Source of the DNA: RGIG5612 sp045600845
Lineage (GTDB): Bacteria; Bacillota; Clostridia; Lachnospirales; Lachnospiraceae
Reading direction: 5' to 3'
NCBI GenBank assembly: GCA_045600845.1
Contig: JAZRYR010000017.1
Span: forward strand, 1-64,000
DNA: 64,000 nucleotides
Every line of letters begins with the position of its first letter. Within the stretch, counting starts at the first letter, position 1. Positions 36,567-45,229 of this stretch are shown here, piece by piece. Below the pieces are notes generated by a model that ran no database searches, was not told where the DNA came from, and worked only from the letters and a program-made list of their open reading frames with translations. Position numbers and translations under genes: made by a program.

Positions 36567-36595
36567 ATTATATATATATATATATATTCAAGCAA
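36567..36595 (-). promoter_or_regulatory. Promoter region with (TA)9 spacer tract, copy 2
   Basis: On the minus strand TTGCTT (36595-36590) and TATAAT (36572-36567) are separated by exactly 17 nt, of which most is an alternating TA run (36587-36569, 19 nt). The spacing is optimal here, unlike the paralogous copy at 33742-33777, which has one more TA unit. Confidence 0.7.
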
Positions 36596-36676
36596 GATTT
36601 TTATTTGTACATTTTTATGTGTATTATTTATTAAAGATACCAAATTTTTATTGATACACATTAAAAAAGCGAAAGA

Positions 36677-36704
36677 AAAAACAGTCACCTAAGCAACTGT
36701 TTTT
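36677..36704 (-). terminator. Weak terminator-like hairpin downstream of transketolase
   Basis: AAAAACAGT (36677-36685) pairs with ACTGTTTTT (36696-36704). Few GC pairs, but T-rich on the minus strand, 78 nt after the stop. Confidence 0.5.
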
Positions 36705-36781
36705 AACAAGTTATACTTTTCTATAATTAATCTAATCGAGCGCCCTTCTCATAGATGCGGTCGCACTTTCATACGGCATCA

Positions 36782-37741
36782 CTATTTTAAAAATGCCTTT
36801 ATTTTATTATAAATTCCTTCGCTATCCAGACCGAATTCGTGAAGCAGGTCCTTAGCCGGACCGGAATGTCCAAATACATCTTCCACTCCAATGGCCAAAA
36901 TCTTTGTCGGTTTTCGCTTTGCCGCAACTTCACATACAGCGCTGTACAGGCCTCCGATGATGGAATGCTCTTCTACGGTTACTGCACAGCCGGTCTTTTC
37001 CAGAGAAGCGGCAACCAGTTCCTCATCGATTGGCTTTAAGGTGTGGATGTTTATGACTTCTGCATCAATTCCGTCCTCTGCCAGTTTTTCTGCTGCCACC
37101 AGTGCTTCATATACTTCCAGGCCAGTAGCGAAAATGGTCAGATCCTTGCCTTCTCTCATAACAATGCCCTTGCCCAATTCAAACTCATAGGTTTTCGCAT
37201 CATTAATAACAGGAACAGCCAGACGACCAAATCTTAAATAGACCGGCCCCTCATATTCATAAGCAGCCTTCACCGCGGCTCTTGCTTCTACATCGTCACA
37301 TGGATTGATCACCACCATGTTTGGGATGGTCCGCATCAGAGAGAGATCCTCACAGCACTGATGGGTTGCTCCATCTTCCCCAACGGAAATTCCGGCATGA
37401 GTTGCCGCAACTTTCACGTTCAGTTTTGTATGAGCAATGGTGTTTCTTACTTGTTCAAAAGCTCTTCCCGTTGCGAACATTGCAAAAGAAGATGCGAAAG
37501 GAACTTTTCCACAGGCAGCTAAACCTGCCGCAATTCCCATCATGTTGCTTTCTGCGATACCGCAGTCGATATGTCTTTCCGGAAATGCTTTTTTGAAAAT
37601 TTCCGTTTTCGTGGCGCCGGCTAAGTCCGCATCTAAAACCACCAGGTCCTCATGTTCCTTTCCGACTTCCGCCAGGGCATTTCCGTAACTTTCTCTCGTT
37701 GCTATTTTTTTATCTGAATTCAAATTAGCTTTTACTGACAT
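36782..37741 (-). CDS. Transketolase, C-terminal subunit
   Basis: A 319-residue protein covering the pyrimidine-binding and C-terminal transketolase domains (ATRESYGNALAEVGKEHEDL start; AATHAGISVGEDGATHQCCEDL; GIAESNMMGIAAGLAACGKV). With the N-terminal subunit it transfers two-carbon units in the non-oxidative pentose phosphate pathway. The split arrangement is common in Clostridia and archaea. Its start overlaps the N-terminal subunit stop by 10 nt. DXP synthase is excluded by the two-subunit layout and length. Confidence 0.94.
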   Translation of the reverse strand: MSVKANLNSDKKIATRESYGNALAEVGKEHEDLVVLDADLAGATKTEIFKKAFPERHIDCGIAESNMMGIAAGLAACGKVPFASSFAMFATGRAFEQVRNTIAHTKLNVKVAATHAGISVGEDGATHQCCEDLSLMRTIPNMVVINPCDDVEARAAVKAAYEYEGPVYLRFGRLAVPVINDAKTYEFELGKGIVMREGKDLTIFATGLEVYEALVAAEKLAEDGIDAEVINIHTLKPIDEELVAASLEKTGCAVTVEEHSIIGGLYSAVCEVAAKRKPTKILAIGVEDVFGHSGPAKDLLHEFGLDSEGIYNKIKAFLK

Positions 37742-38568
37742 AAAGAGGCCTCGATTTCTGCAAGATCTTTCATTGCGATTTCAAATTCTTCATCGTTTGG
37801 TGCTTTTCCATGCCATCCGGCATTATTCTCCATATAAGAAACATCTTTTCCTTTTATGCTCTTTGCAATAATCGCAGTAGGCATTCCCTTAGTTTCTGCC
37901 GCCTCTTTGAAAGCAGCTTCCAAAGCGCTGAAATCATGAGCATCTACCCGGATGACATTAAAGTTGAAAGCCAGGAACTTTTCATCCAAAGGATATGGGG
38001 AGCAGACATCTTTTATATTTCCGTCAATCTGAAGTCCGTTGTTATCCAGAATTACTACCAGATTGTCCAGCTTTCTGTGGCCCGCAAACATGCAGGCTTC
38101 CCAGATCTGACCTTCCTGAATTTCTCCGTCTCCTAAAAGGGCATATACGCGGTAGTCTTTCTTGTCCATTTTAGCTGCCAGTGCCATTCCTACTGCAGTA
38201 GAAAGACCTTGTCCTAAAGAACCGGTAGACATATCCACGCCCGGCACCAGATTCATATCCGGATGTCCCTGAAGGCGGGAACCGATTTTTCTTAAAGTCA
38301 GAAGTTCTTCCTTCGGGAAGAAACCTCTTTCTGCCAAGGTTGCGTAAAGCACCGGAGCGGCATGTCCCTTCGAAAGGACGAAGCGGTCCCTCTCCTGATT
38401 ATCTGGATTCGTCGGGTCAATATTTTTCATTTCCTCAAAATAGAGATAGGTCAAAATCTCTGCAGAAGATAAAGACCCGCCCGGATGTCCGGCCTTAGCC
38501 GCATGAACGCTTTGGATAATACCTTTGCGGATTTCATTTGCATGCTTTTTTAATTCTAACTCGTTCAT
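37732..38568 (-). CDS. Transketolase, N-terminal subunit
   Basis: A 278-residue thiamine-diphosphate-binding half. The cofactor motif GDGEIQEGQIWEACMFAG (from ~146) runs to NLVVILDNNGLQIDG. HAAKAGHPGGSLSSAEILTY near residue 25 and SKGHAAPVLYATL are classic transketolase signatures. Translated first, then coupled to the C-terminal subunit. It lies 36 nt downstream of the giant acidic ATPase gene. Confidence 0.95.
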   Translation of the reverse strand: MNELELKKHANEIRKGIIQSVHAAKAGHPGGSLSSAEILTYLYFEEMKNIDPTNPDNQERDRFVLSKGHAAPVLYATLAERGFFPKEELLTLRKIGSRLQGHPDMNLVPGVDMSTGSLGQGLSTAVGMALAAKMDKKDYRVYALLGDGEIQEGQIWEACMFAGHRKLDNLVVILDNNGLQIDGNIKDVCSPYPLDEKFLAFNFNVIRVDAHDFSALEAAFKEAAETKGMPTAIIAKSIKGKDVSYMENNAGWHGKAPNDEEFEIAMKDLAEIEASLCQ

Positions 38569-38604
38569 TTTCTCTTCTCTTTTCGTGAAGTTTTATCTCC
38601 GGAC

Positions 38605-41600
38605 TTACTCCGTAAAATCAGACTCGTCCAGTTCCTTCGCGCCACCTTTATTTTTTCTTCCTCCAAAACGGAATTTTCCGGAGCCGCGCTGGGATGCATT
38701 ATCAATTGCATCATCAATAATTCCCTTAATGTCTTCGTAACCCAATCTAGCCGTCGGAACATTCAGCTCATCAATTTTTGCATGAAGGGCCAGAAGCGCC
38801 ATGTCGTTGATCGTATAGCCTCTTTCTGCTGCATAATCGCAAGCAAGGTCTGCCCACTGTGCCAGACTCAGCTCTTCAATATCCAGACGAGTCTTGAACA
38901 GACTTAACATTTCCGGATGTTTACTGATTATGTTATCCACTGCCAGCTGGTTACCTTCCAGCGCTACCATGGAGGAAGAAGTAGAGTTCTTCAGGATTTC
39001 CATCAGTTCCTCTATGGTCTGGTCACTTAAGTATCCAACATTTTCAATCAGCAGGTCACTGCCATTGATCTTATCAAATACTTTCTGCATATTCTTTCCG
39101 TTCAGAGCTTCGGCTTTTACTTTTGCAACTCTGCTGCTGCCACTGCCGATTTCTTTGCTTACCGCTTTGATAACCGCAATGGTCAGGAAAGTTTTTCCGC
39201 TCTTTGTATCGCCGGTTACCAGGAGATGTCCTCCGGTCACATCGCCGGCTCTCTTCTTATCGATCAAGCTGCCGATGGCATAATTGATTTTCTGCTCCAT
39301 ACCATCCATAAGAAGGAACTCATAAAGTTCGTCCTTAAGTTCGTCTGGCATTTCATACCCATAGTCTTCCGGAGCATCTTCGTATTCCTCTTCGTACTCA
39401 TATTCGTACTCGCCTTCGTACTCTTCCTCGTACTCACCTTCGTACTCTTCCTCGTACTCGCCTTCGTACTCTTCCTCGTACTCACCTTCGTACTCTTCCT
39501 CGTACTCACCTTCGTACTCTTCCTCGTACTCGTCTTCGTACTCTTCTTGTGGCTCTTCTTTTTCTTCAATAATGGATTTAAAATCAAACACTTCTTTTCC
39601 GGCTGCCTGTGCAGCGTTAAATGCCAGCATCGCTTTTTCAAAATCCGATAAAGCTGGTTCTACTGGCTCTTCTTCTGCAATAGAAGGAACTACATATTCC
39701 GACGCCTCTTCAAAAGCTTCTTCGGTTTCTTCCATCTCTTCTTCGAGTTCTTCTGCAGTTTCTTCTTCTGGAGCCTGTGCTTTCTTCCGGAATTTCGCAA
39801 AGAAATCATCCAGAGAAATCTGGTCATTTTCTTCCGGCTCTACTTCAATATCTTCTACGGATTCTTCTGCAACCGCCTCTGTTTCTGCAGGAGGAATTGC
39901 TGCTACCGCACCTGCCAATGCAGCCATTTCTAAAACTTCGGATGCAAGAATTGCCTCTACATCTTCAGGCGTTTCTTCATCGAATTCCTCTTCGATTTCT
40001 GCAGGCTCTACCGGATCTTCTTCTGCCGGTACTTCCGCCGGCTCTGCAACTGGAATCGCTTTCTTTCCAAAGGCTGGCTTTCTAACCAATTTCGCACTTT
40101 CCGAAAGTACATAACCTTCTGGAATTATGGCAGCAGCTACTTCTGCTACCTCTTCTTCTATTGCAGCTTCTTCTGCTACCGGTTCTTCTGCAGTGATTTC
40201 TGCGGCCACCTCTGCAGCAACAGACTCTTCTTTCTCTTCTGCCGTCTCACCGTTTTCTGCTAACAGCTGGTCAACTACGGCCTGTGCGTCTGCTTCTTTT
40301 TCTTCTTCCGTCTTAGGAACAAATCTATGAGAACCGTATACTGGTTCTTCAAATTCCGGCTCTTTTGGTTCGGTCTTTGGAACCGGCCTATGAGCACCAA
40401 AAACTGGCTCTTCAAACTTTTCTGGTTCAAAAGCTACGTCTTCATAATTTAAAAGCTCTTCCGGAATGGTCCAGTCATGGCTCATGTCTTCAAAAGTCGT
40501 CTTTGGAAGTTCGATTACTTCATTTCCTACGAAGATGGTATTCGTATTCTCATCCAATGCAGGCTCATCTGCTTCTTCCGGCACTTCATCCACAACGGTT
40601 TCTTCTTCTGCAATTGTTTCTTCTTCTGCAATTGCTTCCGGTTCTGCTTCTTCTATTATTTCTTCTTCCAAAATCTCTTCCAGATACTCTGGTTCCGGAG
40701 CAAACTCGGAGGTCGCCGTAAATTCGGAAGCAGGAATTAATTTTTCCTCATCCGACTCTTCTATTTCGATTTCTTCAAGGGAAAGTTCATCCAGATCCGT
40801 AATAAAAGGATTTCCCTCATTCTGTTGTTTAATTACCGGCATTCCTTCTACATCGAAGTCTAAAACTTCTTCCAGAAGCATGTCCTCAAAATAATCCTCT
40901 GCAGGGCCTTGTGCAGCTTCTTTCAGATCTGCAAAAGTTTCTTCGAAATCCTGAGGTTCCTCTTCCGGAATCGGGAAAGCTTCTTCCGGAATTTCCGTTT
41001 CTTCAAAGCTGATATCCATGTCATTCAGCTCATCCGTCAGCTGGTTCTGATCGAATTCTTCTTCCAGCTGCGTCGTCATCATTTTCCGATTGACCGGTCT
41101 TTCCAGCTCGATCACACCCTGTGTCAGAATGTCCCGACCCAGATAATGTCTGGCTGCTTCTAATTTTTGTTCTTCATCCTCTTCTTTTTCTGTATTGGAG
41201 ATAGTCAGCATTTCCGGTTTTGCTCTTTTCTTTAAAGCTTTCGCTTTTGGAGCATATTCCCCGTCTGCAAACCACAACATGATATTATCACAAAGGTCCG
41301 CGCATTTATCGTTCTGTCTCGTTTTGAAATAAAGAGTCGCCAGTTCATACATCCAGTACTCATCCATTTCTCTGGAACAATAAGCCGCAAGCACTTTCGC
41401 CAGATCTTTGGTTGCAACACCGCCGGCTTTGCCGATCTTATATTTCAAGAGATACTTGTCATTATCGTTCGGAGCCATCTTGCAGAAGTCTTCGTAGAAT
41501 TCCACTGCATTATCCAGATCGTCCAGTTCGACAGAAAGTTCACAAAGCTTACTCGCCATTTTTCTTCCCATCGGCGTTTTTTCATAAGCCATCAGCAGGA

Positions 41601-41784
41601 TTTCTCTTGCAATTTCCAGATGGCCAAGCTCTACCTGTGCGTCTGAAATCATCTCCAGCGCCTTTGGATCCGCAACTTTTCGAAGATCCAGTTCCTGTGC
41701 ATACATTAAGATTCTGTCTGCATCGCCTTTTGCATATGCTCTCTTGATTTCACTAATAATTTCCCTTTGTTCCTGTTTGTCCAT
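38605..41784 (-). CDS. Giant acidic protein with TPR-like start and C-terminal AAA-type ATPase
   Basis: A 1059-residue protein I cannot assign to a named family. Residues 1-~185 are helical repeats of TPR type (ALEMISDAQVELGHLEIARE). Residues ~190-830 are extremely Glu-rich and probably disordered, including an EYEEEYEG tandem tract (~745-802). The last ~220 residues form a P-loop ATPase: Walker A VTGDTKSGKT (~856), degenerate Walker B DLLIENVG, sensor-like region and a lid helical part (LSLAQWADLACDYAAERGY), resembling CbbX/SpoVK-type AAA. Neighbours are recR and transketolase. A regulatory or scaffolding role is a guess. Confidence 0.75.
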   Translation of the reverse strand: MDKQEQREIISEIKRAYAKGDADRILMYAQELDLRKVADPKALEMISDAQVELGHLEIAREILLMAYEKTPMGRKMASKLCELSVELDDLDNAVEFYEDFCKMAPNDNDKYLLKYKIGKAGGVATKDLAKVLAAYCSREMDEYWMYELATLYFKTRQNDKCADLCDNIMLWFADGEYAPKAKALKKRAKPEMLTISNTEKEEDEEQKLEAARHYLGRDILTQGVIELERPVNRKMMTTQLEEEFDQNQLTDELNDMDISFEETEIPEEAFPIPEEEPQDFEETFADLKEAAQGPAEDYFEDMLLEEVLDFDVEGMPVIKQQNEGNPFITDLDELSLEEIEIEESDEEKLIPASEFTATSEFAPEPEYLEEILEEEIIEEAEPEAIAEEETIAEEETVVDEVPEEADEPALDENTNTIFVGNEVIELPKTTFEDMSHDWTIPEELLNYEDVAFEPEKFEEPVFGAHRPVPKTEPKEPEFEEPVYGSHRFVPKTEEEKEADAQAVVDQLLAENGETAEEKEESVAAEVAAEITAEEPVAEEAAIEEEVAEVAAAIIPEGYVLSESAKLVRKPAFGKKAIPVAEPAEVPAEEDPVEPAEIEEEFDEETPEDVEAILASEVLEMAALAGAVAAIPPAETEAVAEESVEDIEVEPEENDQISLDDFFAKFRKKAQAPEEETAEELEEEMEETEEAFEEASEYVVPSIAEEEPVEPALSDFEKAMLAFNAAQAAGKEVFDFKSIIEEKEEPQEEYEDEYEEEYEGEYEEEYEGEYEEEYEGEYEEEYEGEYEEEYEGEYEYEYEEEYEDAPEDYGYEMPDELKDELYEFLLMDGMEQKINYAIGSLIDKKRAGDVTGGHLLVTGDTKSGKTFLTIAVIKAVSKEIGSGSSRVAKVKAEALNGKNMQKVFDKINGSDLLIENVGYLSDQTIEELMEILKNSTSSSMVALEGNQLAVDNIISKHPEMLSLFKTRLDIEELSLAQWADLACDYAAERGYTINDMALLALHAKIDELNVPTARLGYEDIKGIIDDAIDNASQRGSGKFRFGGRKNKGGAKELDESDFTE
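39400..39545. repeat. 24-bp tandem repeat encoding EYEEEYEG units
   Basis: About five copies of a 24-bp unit (plus strand TTCGTACTCTTCCTCGTACT then CGCC/CACC) lie in the giant acidic protein gene. Unit length is a multiple of three. Confidence 0.88.
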
Positions 41785-41786
41785 GT

Positions 41787-42392
41787 TTAAATCTCCACTC
41801 TTCCTTCAAGTGCTCTCAAAAGCGTTACTTCGTCAATACATTCCAGGTCGCCTCCGACCGGAACACCGCTGGCGATTCTGCTCACTTTGATACCTGCAGG
41901 TTTAATAAGTTTACTAATATACATAGCCGTGGTTTCGCCTTCCAGAGAGGAATTGGTTGCAATAATGACTTCCTTCACATCCCCTCTTAAACGCTCCACC
42001 AGTTCTTTTAATTTAATATCCGAAGGTCCGATGCCCAGCATAGGAGAAATTGCGCCCTGAAGTACATGATATACTCCGCTGAATTTTCCCGTTTTTTCAT
42101 AAGCAGCCAGGTCTCTCGCATTCTCTACTACCATAATCACGCTATGGTCTCTTTTCGAGCTTCTGCAGATCGGACATTCCTCTTCATCGGTAATCGTACA
42201 ACAAGTCTTGCAATACCGGATATTTTTCTTGGCATCGGTCAAAGCATTTGCCAGACTTTCTACTTCTTCTACGGGCATATCCAGAATATGGAAAGCCAGC
42301 CTTCCGGCGGACTTCGGTCCTATGCCGGGAAGCTTAGAAAGTTCTGCAATCAATTTTGACATTGTGTCACTAAAATAGTCCACCTGCTCCAC
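41787..42392 (-). CDS. recR: Recombination mediator RecR
   Basis: RecR works with RecO/RecF to load RecA at gaps. The 201 residues have the helix-hairpin-helix LSKLPGIGPKSAGRLAFHI, a zinc finger CKTCCTITDEEECPIC, and a Toprim domain (HSVIMVVENARDL; ATNSSLEGETTA). The start is uncertain: GTG 42392 or GTG 42383 (giving MDYFSDTMSKL, like related proteins) inside the ybaB 3' end, or ATG 42362. Overlap with ybaB implies coupling. Confidence 0.95.
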   Translation of the reverse strand: MEQVDYFSDTMSKLIAELSKLPGIGPKSAGRLAFHILDMPVEEVESLANALTDAKKNIRYCKTCCTITDEEECPICRSSKRDHSVIMVVENARDLAAYEKTGKFSGVYHVLQGAISPMLGIGPSDIKLKELVERLRGDVKEVIIATNSSLEGETTAMYISKLIKPAGIKVSRIASGVPVGGDLECIDEVTLLRALEGRVEI

Positions 42393-42735
42393 CTATTCCA
42401 CCGGTAATTTTCGACATGCGCTCGGAAGACATTTCTTCCATTTTTCTTAACGCTTCATTTACTGCTGCCATTACCAGATCTTCCAGCATTTCTACATCTT
42501 CCGGGTCTACGGCTTCTGGATTAATTTTAACCGCAGTTACTTCTTTTTTACCGGAAACAGTTACTTCAACTACTCCGCCACCTGCAGAGGCAGTAACAGT
42601 TTCTGTATCTAAAGCTGCCTGTGCTTCTTCCATTTCCTTCTGCATCTTCATCGCTTTTGCCTGAAGCTGCTGAATCTGTTTCATATTCGGCATTCCGCCG
42701 CCAAAGCCGCCGTAGCCGCCACGTCCTTTACCCAA
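42370..42735 (-). CDS. YbaB/EbfC nucleoid-associated protein
   Basis: A 121-residue DNA-binding dimer of the YbaB family (MKQIQQLQAKAMKMQKEMEE helix, VEVTVSGKKEVTAVKINPEA strands). A Gly-rich start (GRGGYGGFGGGMPNM) and end (GGIGGAGGLF) are usual in Clostridia. Translation starts at TTG 42735, with GGAGG 9 nt before it. It lies between dnaX and recR, the canonical order. Confidence 0.93.
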   Translation of the reverse strand: MGKGRGGYGGFGGGMPNMKQIQQLQAKAMKMQKEMEEAQAALDTETVTASAGGGVVEVTVSGKKEVTAVKINPEAVDPEDVEMLEDLVMAAVNEALRKMEEMSSERMSKITGGIGGAGGLF

Positions 42736-42738
42736 TTG

Positions 42739-44421
42739 TTAATCCTCCGTTGTGATTGTCATATTAATATTTTCAAAGATGGATGCTAAGTCTGCCTGAT
42801 TCGGAATTTCCGCTTTCTGGGAAGCCATTCTTACATCAACGGCGACTTCGTATCCTGTTACCTCTTTAATTACTGTTTTTATATAATTTACAGCTTCCTC
42901 TTCTTTCAGCTGTTTATAAGACGTACTTCCCGGCGGATAAATTACCACCGTATTTCCTTCCGACGCTACGCTGACTCTGGAGAACGCCGATTTCATCATC
43001 CGATTGCTGCCGCATCCGGCTAAAACCTTTTGCCACTGGTCACATACTGCAGCTGCGTTTCCTTCTTCACTTGCCACCGTCGTTACGGTTGCAGCCATTG
43101 CAGGCGCTGCCGCCGCGGGAACCACTTCCTGGAGCACATCCATGGCGGAAGTTTTTCTCTTCGGTTTCGGAAGCGGAAGATCCGGTTCCGGAAGATCCAA
43201 TTCCTCATACTCCGGCTCGTAATAGTCCGGTTCATAATACATTTCCGGAATAGACACACCGTTTTTCACTTTATCTTCCAACTGACGGATCCGGTCTTCT
43301 AAGGACGCGGTATCCGTTTCCATCTGTGGACGGGCCAGCTTGATCACGGCAATTTCCAGTAAAATCTGCTTCGTCGAAGAATAACGAATCTGGTTCATCA
43401 GTTCCGACAAGATTCTCAGATACCGCATCAGAATATTACTGTCTGCAAGAGCTGCATCCTCAGACAGAACTTTCATGTTCTCCTCGGAAATTCCCAGGGA
43501 CTCTTTATTCACACCCCCGCTGACATTTACCAGCAGCAGGTTTCTTAAATACATAATAAAGTCTGCCACAAACTGGCTGATATCTTTTCCTGCGTCCACG
43601 GTCTCTTCAATGCAGGAAAGCGCCGTAAGGACATCGCCTGCGGTAATGGCCCGAAACATTTGGGAAAAGATTTCCGTATCCACAACCCCTAAAGTTGTCA
43701 GTACATTTTCATAGGTAAGTTTTTCGCCAAAATTAAAGGCAATACATTTATCCAGAAGACTGATGGAATCACGCATGGAACCATCTGCCGCTCTGGCCAC
43801 ATAGCGGACGGCTTTCTCTTCGAAATCTACCTGTTCACTGTTTAAGAGGTAGATTAAATTCTCCGCAATGGTATCTACGCTGATTCGTTTGAAATCATAA
43901 CGCTGACACCGGGAGAGAATGGTGATTGGCAGCTTATGGGGCTCGGTAGTTGCCAGGATAAAAATGGCATATTCCGGAGGCTCTTCCAAAGTCTTTAAAA
44001 AGGCATTCGCTGCATTGCCCGTCAGCATGTGGGCTTCGTCGATAATATATACTTTATATCTGCCTTTCACCGGAGTGTACTGAATCTCTTCAATCACCCT
44101 ACGGATATCATCTACACCGGTATTGGATGCCGCATCGATTTCTACCACATCGATAAAATTCCCGGCGGAAACCGAACGACAATGCTCACACTCGTTACAA
44201 GGCTCCCCATCCCTTGGATTCAGGCAGTTCACTGCTTTTGCAAAAATTTTGGCAACCGAAGTCTTACCTGTTCCCCTAGTGCCGGTGAACAAGTAGGCAT
44301 GACCAATCCGATTGTTTTTGATCTGGTTCTTCAGGGTACGGACAACATGGTCTTGTCCCTTTACCAGTTCAAAAGTCTGCGGTCTGAATTTTCGGTAAAG
44401 TGCCACGTAGGACATGGGCAT
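42739..44421 (-). CDS. dnaX: DNA polymerase III subunits gamma/tau
   Basis: Clamp-loader ATPase. About 560 residues: Walker A GTRGTGKTS (~45), zinc site CNECEHC, Walker B VYIIDEAHML, sensor ATTEPHKLPITILSRCQRYDF, the oligomerisation domain (~245-360), and a tau tail with a YEPDYYEPEYEELDLPEPD linker and a C-terminal fold. ATG 44421 (MPMSYVALYRKFRP) with AAAGGAG upstream is chosen; the longer frame from 44448 reads through that ribosome site. No obvious frameshift signal for gamma was recognised. Confidence 0.96.
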   Translation of the reverse strand: MPMSYVALYRKFRPQTFELVKGQDHVVRTLKNQIKNNRIGHAYLFTGTRGTGKTSVAKIFAKAVNCLNPRDGEPCNECEHCRSVSAGNFIDVVEIDAASNTGVDDIRRVIEEIQYTPVKGRYKVYIIDEAHMLTGNAANAFLKTLEEPPEYAIFILATTEPHKLPITILSRCQRYDFKRISVDTIAENLIYLLNSEQVDFEEKAVRYVARAADGSMRDSISLLDKCIAFNFGEKLTYENVLTTLGVVDTEIFSQMFRAITAGDVLTALSCIEETVDAGKDISQFVADFIMYLRNLLLVNVSGGVNKESLGISEENMKVLSEDAALADSNILMRYLRILSELMNQIRYSSTKQILLEIAVIKLARPQMETDTASLEDRIRQLEDKVKNGVSIPEMYYEPDYYEPEYEELDLPEPDLPLPKPKRKTSAMDVLQEVVPAAAAPAMAATVTTVASEEGNAAAVCDQWQKVLAGCGSNRMMKSAFSRVSVASEGNTVVIYPPGSTSYKQLKEEEAVNYIKTVIKEVTGYEVAVDVRMASQKAEIPNQADLASIFENINMTITTED

Positions 44422-44503
44422 AATCTCCTTTGTTACATAATGACCCACTTTTCCATATTAGGTTATATATGATAGCATATCGGAGCTCTAATATCAATAA
44501 AAC

Positions 44504-44546
44504 GTATGAGAATTACTTGACGGATGTATGAGAATTACTTGACGGA
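44504..44546. repeat. 21-bp tandem duplication carrying the SRP promoter -35
   Basis: GTATGAGAATTACTTGACGG plus A occurs at 44504-44524 and again at 44526-44546 (22-nt period). Each copy contains TTGACG; only the second is 17 nt from the TATAAT. Confidence 0.88.
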
Positions 44547-44567
44547 ACAAATCACGTAAATTATAAT
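44539..44567 (+). promoter_or_regulatory. Promoter of the SRP RNA
   Basis: TTGACG (44539-44544), 17-nt spacer, TATAAT (44562-44567). Transcription would start near 44574, at the RNA's 5' stem. An upstream duplicate -35 lies at 44517-44522. Confidence 0.85.
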
Positions 44568-44573
44568 CGTTCC

Positions 44574-44715
44574 TGTCCGCGGGCCGGGGTGGCTTAAGTG
44601 GGTCCAATGCAACGAAAATCTGTGAACCGTGTCAGGTCGGGAACGAAGCAGCACTAAGCAGAACCTTTTGTGTGACGTTGGGGTGCCTGTTTATTACTGC
44701 CTCGGCTCGTGGTTT
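44574..44715 (+). ncRNA. ffs: Signal recognition particle RNA (small bacterial type)
   Basis: The hallmark helix-8 loop region is present on the plus strand: GTGTCAGGTCGGGAACGAAG then CAGCACTAAG, close to the universal GTCAGGTCCGGAAGGAAGCAGC. The outer stem pairs GGGCCGGGG (~44580) with CCTCGGCTC (~44700), followed by GGTTTTT. It binds Ffh for co-translational targeting. Lying between tadA and dnaX is the standard position, but here it runs opposite to both genes and its T tract abuts the tadA stop codon. Confidence 0.93.
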
Positions 44716-45177
44716 TTATTTACGCAATTCCTTGAAGAACTCTTTTAGAATCTGTGCGCATTCTTCAGAAAGAATATCTGTTTTTACTTCACATTGATGA
44801 TTAAATTCTTTTACATGCAGGAGATCTAAGATACTGCCGGCACATCCGGCTTTCGGATTCATAGCTCCGATAAATACTTTTCGGATTCGAGACTGGACAA
44901 TGGCTCCGGCGCACATCTGACATGGTTCCAATGTCACATACAGTTCCGTATCATCCAAACGCCAGTCTCCCATTTTTTTACATGCTTTCTTAATGGCGCT
45001 GATTTCCGCATGGGCCAGCGCAGTTTTATCCGTCATTCTCCGGTTATAGCCCCTGCCGATAATCTCACCTTTATATACAATGACGCACCCGATGGGTACT
45101 TCATTTATTTTTTTTGCTTTTTTTGCCTCTTTCAAGGCTTCTTTCATATAATATTCTTCGTTATGTTCTGTATTCAT
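44716..45177 (-). CDS. tadA: tRNA adenosine(34) deaminase
   Basis: Deaminates A34 to inosine in tRNA-Arg(ACG). The 153 residues have the zinc/catalytic motifs HAE (in ALAHAEISAIKKA, ~57) and PCQMC (in LEPCQMCAGAI, ~86), with PIGCVIVYKGEIIGRGYN before them. The start region shows no strong ribosome site; ATG 45147 (MKEALKEAKKA) is an alternative. Its 3' end is convergent with the SRP RNA. Confidence 0.95.
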   Translation of the reverse strand: MNTEHNEEYYMKEALKEAKKAKKINEVPIGCVIVYKGEIIGRGYNRRMTDKTALAHAEISAIKKACKKMGDWRLDDTELYVTLEPCQMCAGAIVQSRIRKVFIGAMNPKAGCAGSILDLLHVKEFNHQCEVKTDILSEECAQILKEFFKELRK

Positions 45178-45229
45178 TGTTACTTATGCATGAAGGCGGA
45201 AAAGCGTATCGCCTTTCCGCCTTTGTCCT

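Noticed and set aside
39226..39651. Plus-strand Leu/Phe/Val-rich frame resembling a membrane protein
   Set aside because: It is the complement of the Glu/Tyr repeat tract in the giant acidic protein and has no independent support.
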